A stretch of 9,839 nt of DNA from JBGSYJ01 sp041748075. Lineage in GTDB: Bacteria > Acidobacteriota > Thermoanaerobaculia > Gp7-AA8. The number at the start of each line of letters is the position of its first letter. Position 1 is the stretch's first letter. The translations under genes and the position numbers were made by a program. Location of the stretch: contig JBGTDX010000159.1 of assembly GCA_041748075.1 (NCBI GenBank), positions 1-9,839 on the forward strand. The letters are read 5' to 3'. Below, piece after piece: positions 1 to 4,967 of this stretch. The notes under the pieces were generated by a model that made no database searches, had not been told where the DNA came from, and saw nothing but the letters and a program-made list of their open reading frames with translations.

Positions 1-117
1 GTGGGAGGCGGTCTTCCGGCGGCCGCAGCGCCGGCCGGTGCGGCAACCTCGACGGCCGCGCCGCCACCGCCGCCAGGGAGTGATTCACCGGCATCCGAGG
101 GACAGGACCCACAATGA
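1..117 (+). CDS. C-terminal tail of upstream gene, probably cytochrome c oxidase subunit II (partial)
   Basis: Reading frame 1 is open from the window edge to a TGA at 115-117 and encodes 38 residues rich in Ala, Pro and Gly, including a run of five prolines near residues 21-25. Its stop overlaps the coxA start in an ATGA arrangement (114-117), the usual sign of translational coupling in an operon. In caa3-type operons the gene directly before subunit I is normally subunit II, which carries the CuA site and often a cytochrome c domain, so coxB is the likeliest identity. No CuA or CXXCH motif lies in the visible part, so the name rests on position alone. A low-complexity Pro/Ala tail fits an exposed, disordered C-terminus. 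The other two forward frames either lack the overlap or give Arg-rich shadow sequence. Confidence 0.5.
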   Translation: MGGGLPAAAAPAGAATSTAAPPPPPGSDSPASEGQDPQ

Positions 118-1748
118 CCACAACAGCAATCGAGCCGATTCCCGTCGAAACCGAGGAGAACTACCTGAATGCCTCGTACGGGGTGAAGTCCTGGCTGCTC
201 ACCAAGGATCACAAGCGCATCGGGATTCTGTACATGATCTCGATCACGCTGATGTTCTTCGTCGGCGGCTTTCTCGCTGTGATGCTTCGCCTGGAGCTAA
301 TGACGCCGCAGGGCGACCTGATGACCTCGGACACCTATAACAAATTTTTCACGATGCACGGCATCGTGATGATTTTCTTCTTCCTGATTCCGTCGATACC
401 TGCCGTGCTGGGTAATTTCATCCTGCCGATCATGTTGGGGGCGAAGGATCTGGCCTTTCCAAAGCTGAACCTGCTCAGCTGGTATCTCTACATGATCGGT
501 GCGTTCGGCGGGTTCTACGTTCTCCTCACCGGCGGCGTCGACACGGGCTGGACGTTCTACACGCCCTTCTCGACTCAGTACTCGAATACGCATGTAATCC
601 CGACGACGCTTGCCGCGTTCATCACCGGCTTCTCGTCGATTCTTACTGGACTGAACTTCATCGTGACGATTCACCGGATGCGCTCTCCCGGTCTGACCTG
701 GTTCCGGCTTCCGCTGTTCGTCTGGTCAATGTATGCGACGAGCGTGATCATGCTGCTCGCCACGCCGGTTCTCGCGATCACGCTCCTTCTCCTGATCATC
801 GAGCGCGCGCTTGGGGTCGGAATCTTCGATCCGGCGCTCGGCGGTGACCCGCTTCTCTATCAGCATCTTTTCTGGTTCTACTCGCACCCGGCTGTTTACA
901 TCATGATTCTTCCCGGCATGGGTGTCGTGAGCGAGATCGTGGCCGCCTTCACGCGCAAGCGCATTTACGGCTACAAGTTCGTCGCTTTCGCCAGTCTCGG
1001 AATCGCCTTCCTCGGGTTTCTCGTCTGGGGACACCACATGTTCGTCGCGGGAATCTCCGTCTATTCCGCGATGATCTTCTCGATGCTCAGCTTTCTCGTC
1101 GCAATCCCGTCGGCGGTCAAGGTCTTCAACTGGACCGCAACGATGTACAAGGGATCGATCTCCTACGCGACGCCCATGCTGTACGCGTTCGGATTCATCG
1201 GGCTCTTCACGATCGGCGGGCTGACGGGACTGTTCCTCGCCTCGATCGGCCTCGACGTCCACGTCCACGATACGTACTTCATCGTCGCTCACTTCCACTA
1301 CATCATGGTCGGCGGCGCCGTCATGGCATACTTCGGTGGCATCCACTACTGGTGGCCGAAGATCTCCGGCCGCATGTATCCCGAGTGGTGGGGACGTCTG
1401 AGCGCGCTTTTGGTGTTCGTCGGCTTCAACCTGACGTTCTTTCCGCAGTTCCTTCTGGGATACCTCGGGATGCCGCGGCGCTATCACGCATATGTTCCGG
1501 AGTTCCAGGTGCTCAACGTCATGTCGACGGCAGGGGCTTCCGTGCTTGCAGTCGGTTACGCTTTGCCGCTGTTCTATATGTTCTGGTCGCTGAAGTGGGG
1601 AAAGATCGCCGGAAACAATCCATGGGGAGCCGCGGGGCTCGAGTGGACGATCAGCTCTCCTCCGCCTGCGCACAACTTCGAAGAGACGCCCGTGGTGACC
1701 TGGGATGCGTATGAGTATCGCCCCGTGAAGGAGGCCGTGAATGTCTGA
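114..1748 (+). CDS. coxA: Cytochrome c oxidase subunit I (A2-type heme-copper oxidase)
   Basis: Catalytic subunit of the proton-pumping terminal oxidase, with about 12 membrane helices in 544 residues, normal for the family. Metal ligands are visible: His82 (TMHG) and His395 for low-spin heme, His393 for the high-spin heme (AHFHY), and His258, His307 and His308 for CuB. Tyr262 sits four residues after His258, the position of the cross-linked Tyr. Asp112 (GAKDLAFPKLN) corresponds to the D-channel entry and Lys336 (IPSAVK) to the K-channel lysine. The helix VI motif reads YSHPAVY: the proton-gating Glu of A1 oxidases (GHPEVY) is Ala260, with Tyr256-Ser257 present, which is the hallmark of A2-type oxidases known from Rhodothermus and Thermus. 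The start is supported by a purine-rich stretch (GAGGGACAGG) just upstream and by the ATGA overlap with the preceding gene. Confidence 0.97.
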   Translation: MTTTAIEPIPVETEENYLNASYGVKSWLLTKDHKRIGILYMISITLMFFVGGFLAVMLRLELMTPQGDLMTSDTYNKFFTMHGIVMIFFFLIPSIPAVLGNFILPIMLGAKDLAFPKLNLLSWYLYMIGAFGGFYVLLTGGVDTGWTFYTPFSTQYSNTHVIPTTLAAFITGFSSILTGLNFIVTIHRMRSPGLTWFRLPLFVWSMYATSVIMLLATPVLAITLLLLIIERALGVGIFDPALGGDPLLYQHLFWFYSHPAVYIMILPGMGVVSEIVAAFTRKRIYGYKFVAFASLGIAFLGFLVWGHHMFVAGISVYSAMIFSMLSFLVAIPSAVKVFNWTATMYKGSISYATPMLYAFGFIGLFTIGGLTGLFLASIGLDVHVHDTYFIVAHFHYIMVGGAVMAYFGGIHYWWPKISGRMYPEWWGRLSALLVFVGFNLTFFPQFLLGYLGMPRRYHAYVPEFQVLNVMSTAGASVLAVGYALPLFYMFWSLKWGKIAGNNPWGAAGLEWTISSPPPAHNFEETPVVTWDAYEYRPVKEAVNV

Positions 1749-2397
1749 CGCGCACGGCACCCATCCGCACCATCCGGCCCTTCAGCACCATTTCGACAAC
1801 ATGGGCCAGCAGCACGAGGCCTCGACTCTCGGCATGTGGGCGTTTCTGACGACCGAGATTCTTTTCTTCGGCGGGCTGTTCCTCGCGTATGCGATTTACC
1901 GGAACCTCTACTTCGAGGCGTTCCTCGAAGCGGCTCACCATCAGAACATTCTGCTGGGAACGATCAACACGGCGGTGCTGATCTGCAGCAGTCTGACCAT
2001 GGCGATGTCGGTCTACTACGCCCAGATGTCAAACAAGCGGGCGCTGATCACGAACCTCCTGCTCACCCTCTTTCTCGGTGTGGTGTTCGTCGGAATCAAG
2101 GTCGTCGAGTACGTCGAGCACTACCATCATGGACTGGTCCCCGGACCGTGGTTCACGTCTGAAAGTGCGCAGGCGAACCATCTCGAGCTCTTTTTCCTGT
2201 TCTATTTCGTGATGACCGGAATGCACGCGCTCCACATGGTCATCGGGTTCGGTATCATCATCTGGCTGATCCTGACGGCGAGAAAGGGTTTGTTCTCGCG
2301 CGACTATTACGCGCCGGTCGAAGTCTCGGGGCTTTACTGGCACTTCGTCGATATCGTCTGGATTTTTCTCTTTCCGTTGCTCTATCTCATTCACTGA
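1741..2397 (+). CDS. coxC: Cytochrome c oxidase subunit III
   Basis: Integral membrane subunit that stabilises subunit I and supports proton uptake. The 218 residues contain about five membrane helices, matching the short form of subunit III that lacks the first two helices of the seven-helix type. Diagnostic segments are TTEILFFGGLF (Glu39 is the conserved helix glutamate), GMHALHMVIG and the C-terminal GLYWHFVDIVWIFLFPLLYL. The start lies inside the end of coxA (8-nt overlap) and is preceded by a strong Shine-Dalgarno AAGGAGG at 1728-1734, six bases before the ATG, so the two genes should be co-translated. The N-terminal 25 residues before the first helix contain seven histidines, unusual enough to note. 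Subunit III identity is secure. Confidence 0.96.
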   Translation: MSDAHGTHPHHPALQHHFDNMGQQHEASTLGMWAFLTTEILFFGGLFLAYAIYRNLYFEAFLEAAHHQNILLGTINTAVLICSSLTMAMSVYYAQMSNKRALITNLLLTLFLGVVFVGIKVVEYVEHYHHGLVPGPWFTSESAQANHLELFFLFYFVMTGMHALHMVIGFGIIIWLILTARKGLFSRDYYAPVEVSGLYWHFVDIVWIFLFPLLYLIH

Positions 2398-2415
2398 TTC
2401 GGAGAACGCCTCGCA

Positions 2416-2742
2416 ATGGCCGACATCGGACATCCCGACCCGCAGCATCACGTACCGTCAAAAGGGCTGTACTTCGTCATCTTTGCCCTTCTTCTGGTGC
2501 TGACGGGTCTGACCGTGGGCGCCAGACAGATCGAGCTCGGGATACTCAACGCTCCGATCGCGATGACAATCGCTTTTGCGAAAACGATCATGGTCATTCT
2601 GTACTTCATGCACCTCCGGCACAGCACGCGCCTGACCTGGGTGGTGGTTCTCGGCGCTTTCCTGTGGCTCGCGGTACTGTTCGTCCTGACGCTCAGCGAC
2701 TACCTCTCACGTGGGTGGATGGTGTTCGGAGATGTAGCGTGA
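2416..2742 (+). CDS. coxD: Cytochrome c oxidase subunit IV (prokaryotic caa3 type)
   Basis: Small accessory oxidase subunit of 108 residues with three predicted membrane helices (about residues 17-37, 47-67 and 74-95). The family signature AKTIMVILYFMHLRHS lies in and after the second helix, matching the AxxKxxLVxxYFMHL pattern of bacterial subunit IV. It follows coxC by 18 nt with a Shine-Dalgarno GGAG at 2401-2404, placing it last in the operon, which is the usual II-I-III-IV order. Subunit IV is not catalytic; it is thought to help assembly and stability around subunit I. The N-terminus again carries histidines (6, 11, 12). No T-tract terminator follows; the next bases are the 7-bp tandem repeat. 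The symbol follows cox usage; the Bacillus name would be ctaF. Confidence 0.9.
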   Translation: MADIGHPDPQHHVPSKGLYFVIFALLLVLTGLTVGARQIELGILNAPIAMTIAFAKTIMVILYFMHLRHSTRLTWVVVLGAFLWLAVLFVLTLSDYLSRGWMVFGDVA

Positions 2743-2749
2743 GGGGCGA

Positions 2750-2782
<33 letters not shown>

Positions 2783-2887
2783 CCCGCCCGCCCCCGCTCG
2801 AAAATCATCGACCACCTGATTTCTCAATCGATAGACCCGCGCCCAGATCCCTCGCTCAACGCTGCTAATGAGCCATCCCCGGGTGAA

Positions 2888-3102
2888 GCCCGCCGAGGCG
2901 GGCGACGGACATTAGCCCCCGCCTTCAGGCGGGGGAATCGGGACCCGCACAAGAATGGTCGAGCCCGCGAAGCGGGCGACAGAGACCGTTCTCGTCATGC
3001 CTCTCTCTGTCGCCCGCTCCGCGGGCTGGAACTCTCGCACGTGCGCGACACGCCCCCCCGCCTGAAGGCGGGGGCTACGGCCCTTTCGCCGGCTTCGCCG
3101 GC
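2888..3102. repeat. Nested inverted palindromes, REP/BIME-like mosaic element
   Basis: This gap between converging coxD and vapC contains six GC-rich hairpins. Family P2 (GCCCGC, short GA-rich or TCC loop, GCGGGC, then GACRGA) occurs at 2888-2909 and 2961-2985 on + and inverted at 3004-3028; the last two arms match at 23 of 25 positions. Family P1 (TAGCCCCCGCC, loop TTCA, GGCGGGGG) occurs at 2913-2935 and as a perfect 23-nt reverse complement at 3055-3077. The order P1-P2-P2'-P1' is properly nested, so 2913-3077 could fold as one long arm with hairpin side branches. A further GCCGGC-TTC-GCCGGC hairpin lies at 3088-3102. No T-run follows any stem, so classical terminators are not shown, although the element could block transcription from either side. 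No REP-associated transposase gene is in the window. Confidence 0.85.
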
Positions 3103-3167
3103 TTTCCGTTCGTCCTTACTTCTGCGCAGACGTTAAGTTGACGCCATTGACAACGCGAGTATTCTGG

Positions 3168-3665
3168 TCAGCTCAGATCGGACGGGGAGAAGAGCTCGAG
3201 CTCGAGACGTCCGAAGTCGCGGTCAGCGGAGGCGATGCCGTCCACTCCCGTGGTCTCTGCGGCGGCTGCCACGAGGGAGTCGTTCATGAGTAGTCCATGC
3301 GTCTGCTGGAGTTCGGTGGCTCGCAGGAATATCCGCAGGTCGACCGGCGCGATCTCGATTCCCATCAGGGGGATTTTGCTGGTCTGTTCGCTGTAGAGGC
3401 GGAGCTTCTTCACGAGCGATGGTGTCGCGCGCAATTTCGCGGGAACCTTCGACGGGGTCACGAGTTTCAGGCTGACCGCCTCGATCATCATCAGACGGTG
3501 TGCCGTCTCTGCCAGCACCAGGGTGGAGGTGATCCCCTTGACGTCGCGCCTTTCACATCGTTCGAGGAACTCACGGCAGTCGGAGGAGACCCCGGTGAAG
3601 TGATAGATGAAGACGGTCGAATCGATGAAAACGATGCTCCCGGAAGGAACGCGGTCAAGCCTCAA
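3168..3665 (-). CDS. vapC: PIN-domain ribonuclease, VapC-type toxin
   Basis: A 165-residue PIN-fold protein with the four acidic positions expected for a Mg2+-dependent RNase: Asp15 (FIDSTVF), Glu53 (LAETAHR), Asp129 (MNDSLVAA) and Asp148/Asp150 (SADRDF). VapC toxins cut RNA, often initiator tRNA or rRNA, when freed from the antitoxin. The frame opens at a TTG (3663-3665) that overlaps the antitoxin gene by 11 nt; no ATG lies between this and the first catalytic Asp, so a TTG start with translational coupling is the best reading. Length is slightly above the usual 130-150. It may be expressed from the promoter before vapB or by read-through from the osmC unit. Target RNA cannot be told from sequence. 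Confidence 0.85.
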   Translation of the reverse strand: MRLDRVPSGSIVFIDSTVFIYHFTGVSSDCREFLERCERRDVKGITSTLVLAETAHRLMMIEAVSLKLVTPSKVPAKLRATPSLVKKLRLYSEQTSKIPLMGIEIAPVDLRIFLRATELQQTHGLLMNDSLVAAAAETTGVDGIASADRDFGRLELELFSPSDLS

Positions 3666-3897
3666 AGAGGTCGTCCTCTTCTTTCATGAGTTTCGCGACC
3701 GCTTGAGGGCTGGAACGGATTGCTCCCCATGATGAGCTGACGACCCCGCCGATGCCTCCGGGACTTTTCCTGTCGGTGAGGTAGGCCTCGAGGGCCTCGC
3801 CGAGGATATCGCTGAGCGGCCTGGCTTGGCGGACCGACTCGAGCCGTGCCCGCCGGAAGAGCGATTCGTCGAGGATCGTGCTGATTTTTTTCCGCAT
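3655..3897 (-). CDS. vapB: Ribbon-helix-helix antitoxin, VapB-like
   Basis: An 80-residue protein whose first ~42 residues fit a ribbon-helix-helix DNA-binding domain: a beta strand (KISTILDE), helix A (SLFRRARLESVRQA) and helix B (PLSDILGEALEAYL). The remaining ~38 residues include a Gly/Ser-rich linker and an acidic end (MKEEDDLFEA), a layout typical of antitoxins whose tail wraps the toxin. It lies directly before the PIN-domain gene with 11-nt overlap. Such antitoxins neutralise the toxin and, with it, repress their own promoter. There is no Shine-Dalgarno before the ATG; a well-spaced promoter places the predicted transcript start on the ATG itself. The exact antitoxin subfamily is uncertain; the RHH class is well supported. 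Confidence 0.8.
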   Translation of the reverse strand: MRKKISTILDESLFRRARLESVRQARPLSDILGEALEAYLTDRKSPGGIGGVVSSSWGAIRSSPQAVAKLMKEEDDLFEA

Positions 3898-3903
3898 TTC
3901 AAT

Positions 3904-3932
3904 ACTATAGCTTGAATTCTGGTTAGCATCAA
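3904..3932 (-). promoter_or_regulatory. Predicted sigma70-type promoter of vapBC (leaderless)
   Basis: On the minus strand a -35 TTGATG (3927-3932) and a -10 TATAGT (3904-3909) are separated by exactly 17 bp. The -10 is followed by six bases (ATTGAA) and then the vapB ATG, so transcription would begin at or next to the start codon and the mRNA would lack a 5' leader. The spacer contains GAATTC within TTGAATTC, a small palindrome where an RHH repressor could bind; that operator role is speculative. Confidence 0.65.
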
Positions 3933-3986
3933 GAAATCAAGACAAGGTATGGAAATGTGGCAGCCGGCGCTGAAGGCCATGGAGGG

Positions 3987-4409
3987 CTACCTCTCGAGGG
4001 TCTCGACGATGCGGATCTCGTTCGTGAGCGTCTTGTAGACGGGACAGCGCTTCGCAATTCCGAAGAGCTCCTGCCGTTGCGCCTCGGTGAGGTTGCCGGC
4101 GAGGGTTAGCGACACATCGAACTGGTGGACATAGCCTTCCTTCGAGAGGCACTCCGCGCAGTCTTTCGCGTACATGCGATCGTGCGTGACCGTGACCTGA
4201 ATGCCCGTCAGCTCGATCTTCTCCCTGGTTGCGTAGAAGCGGAGGGTCATCGACGTGCAGCTCGCCAGTGCAGCGGCGAGAAAGTCATATGGAGTCGGCC
4301 CGCGGTCCGTCCCACCGGCGGATTCCGGCTCGTCGCCCACGAGCAGGTGTTTCCCAGCCTGAATACGCGTCTCGAATGTAGTTCCGGTCCTTACATGAAC
4401 AGATGCCAT
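3987..4409 (-). CDS. OsmC/Ohr-superfamily protein (YhfA-like), thiol peroxidase-type
   Basis: A 140-residue OsmC-fold protein. The two redox cysteines are present: Cys51 in GPTPYDFLAAALASCTSMT and Cys122 in AKRCPVYKTL. OsmC/Ohr proteins reduce organic or fatty-acid hydroperoxides through this cysteine pair, and this one also has the DCAEC element (Cys84, Cys87) that I associate with the YhfA-like branch. I chose the ATG at 4407-4409 because GAGG lies six bases upstream and it leaves a 2-nt gap from the upstream gene; an in-frame GTG 18 nt earlier would add six residues and overlap that gene. It lies in the same direction as vapBC with no terminator seen between. Substrate is not known; a role in oxidative stress is family-level inference. 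Confidence 0.9.
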   Translation of the reverse strand: MASVHVRTGTTFETRIQAGKHLLVGDEPESAGGTDRGPTPYDFLAAALASCTSMTLRFYATREKIELTGIQVTVTHDRMYAKDCAECLSKEGYVHQFDVSLTLAGNLTEAQRQELFGIAKRCPVYKTLTNEIRIVETLER

Positions 4410-4411
4410 CG

Positions 4412-4633
4412 TCACCCTCGATTCCACAGCTCGTCGAACTCGTCTGCCGTCACTTCGTCGAGCAACTCCGGCCGGAACAGCCGCTTCATGGGCGGATTCG
4501 GCATCCTCTCGATCGATTCGCGGTCCCCGATGACCGTCATGAAACGCCGGACGGCTCCGTCCTCGTCGGTCTCGTAGTACATGGCAGCGGTTCCCTGCAG
4601 GGGGACGAACTGGGTACCTCGAAAGTATTTCAT
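4412..4633 (-). CDS. Small acidic protein of unknown function, coupled to OsmC gene
   Basis: A 73-residue protein without signal peptide or membrane segment. It has a short beta-rich N-terminal half (FRGTQFVPLQG, AAMYYETDEDG, AVRRFMTVIGD) and an acidic helical C-terminus ending TADEFDELWNRG. The pattern of a Tyr-Glu-x-Asp-Glu-x-Gly strand followed by a terminal 'EFxxLW' resembles small DUF6881-like proteins, but I cannot confirm that. The stop is 2 nt before the OsmC start and the OsmC Shine-Dalgarno lies inside this gene, so the two are very likely co-expressed. The ATG is preceded by CGCCTC and a perfect -10 hexamer, with no Shine-Dalgarno. Coding potential is supported by the tight spacing and coherent protein-like composition. 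Confidence 0.7.
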   Translation of the reverse strand: MKYFRGTQFVPLQGTAAMYYETDEDGAVRRFMTVIGDRESIERMPNPPMKRLFRPELLDEVTADEFDELWNRG

Positions 4634-4639
4634 GAGGCG

Positions 4640-4645
4640 ATTATA
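4640..4645 (-). promoter_or_regulatory. -10 box (TATAAT) of the 73-aa/osmC unit, predicted leaderless
   Basis: Reading the minus strand, a perfect TATAAT is followed by six bases (CGCCTC) and the ATG at 4631-4633. Transcription would start on the A of the ATG. At 17-bp spacing the -35 position falls in the heptad repeat and reads CACCCC, a poor match, so an activator or alternative sigma recognition may be needed. Confidence 0.5.
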
Positions 4646-4646
4646 G

Positions 4647-4762
4647 GAGGGGCGAGGGACGAGGGGTGAGGGAGGGTGTCATCCTTCGCTTCGCTCAGCA
4701 TGACACCTGGTTCGCCCCCTGCCCCTCATCCCCCGTCCCTCATCCCTCGTCCCTCACTCCCC
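4647..4762. repeat. Inverted heptad-repeat arms around a GTCAT palindrome
   Basis: The left arm has four GAGGGNN-type heptamers (4647-4674: GAGGGGC, GAGGGAC, GAGGGGT, GAGGGAG). The right arm has six complementary-sense heptamers (4721-4762: variants of GTCCCTC and ATCCCTC). Between them lies an 8-bp inverted repeat, GGTGTCAT (4675-4682) with ATGACACC (4700-4707), whose loop holds TTCGCTTCGCTCAGC. The whole unit sits between the divergent -10 boxes of the 73-aa gene and alx and could extrude as a cruciform. No protein is convincingly encoded here. Confidence 0.85.
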
Positions 4763-4783
4763 GGGTGCGGCATGAAAGCCGCG

Positions 4784-4789
4784 TATAAT
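4784..4789 (+). promoter_or_regulatory. -10 box (TATAAT) for the riboswitch-alx transcript
   Basis: A perfect TATAAT whose expected start site (about 4795-4797) coincides with the first base of the aptamer closing helix. No good -35 is seen: the 17-bp position reads CCGGGT. The coincidence with the RNA start makes it the best promoter candidate. Confidence 0.55.
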
Positions 4790-4794
4790 CCCCC

Positions 4795-4909
4795 GGGATT
4801 GGGGAGTAGCCACTCGCGAGAGGCGAGGCGGGCGGTCGTCAACACGGAGCGAGTTCGTCTCCCGGCCATCCGACAGTGTAGAAGCCGTACACCATTGGCG
4901 AGACCATCC
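4795..4909 (+). promoter_or_regulatory. yybP-ykoY (Mn2+) riboswitch aptamer
   Basis: The leader of alx carries the conserved yybP-ykoY blocks in order: GGGGAGTAGCC (4801-4811), GTCAACAC (4838-4845) and GGCGAGACC (4897-4905). The closing helix P1 can form between GGATTGG (4796-4802) and CCATCC (4904-4909) with one bulged base. A variable hairpin GTGTA/TACAC (4876-4880 with 4888-4892) lies in the middle. Known members bind Mn2+ at the junction of two coaxially docked helices and turn on Mn2+ exporters, including alx in E. coli. The following gene is exactly that family, which supports the call independently. Ligand binding by this copy is inferred, not shown. Confidence 0.93.
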
Positions 4910-4941
4910 ACGAGTAACAGGCGTGGGGTCTCGCTTTTTTT
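4898..4941 (+). terminator. Attenuator terminator of the Mn2+ riboswitch
   Basis: GCGAGACC (4898-4905) pairs with GGTCTCGC (4927-4934), and CCACG (4908-4912) pairs with CGTGG (4922-4926), giving a 13-bp stem with a 2-nt bulge and 9-nt loop, followed directly by T7 (4935-4941). The 5' arm is also the last conserved block of the aptamer and the 3' side of P1, so aptamer and terminator are mutually exclusive. Ligand binding should therefore prevent termination, making this an ON switch for alx. Confidence 0.92.
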
Positions 4942-4967
4942 GTCTCTCGCCAAAGGAGCCTTGAAAT

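Noticed and set aside
726..1760. 344-residue open frame on the minus strand across coxA
   Set aside because: It is antisense to a fully conserved coxA, is rich in Arg/Asp/Glu/His as expected of a shadow of a GC-rich gene, and shows no family motif or start signal.
2916..2935. Intrinsic terminator of the cox operon at the CCCCCGCC-TTCA-GGCGGGGG hairpin
   Set aside because: A strong stem is present but no U-tract follows, and the same hairpin recurs inverted at 3055-3074, so it is better described as a repeat.
4425..4427. GTG start for the OsmC-like gene, six residues upstream
   Set aside because: It would overlap the 73-aa gene and lacks the well-spaced GAGG that precedes the ATG at 4409.
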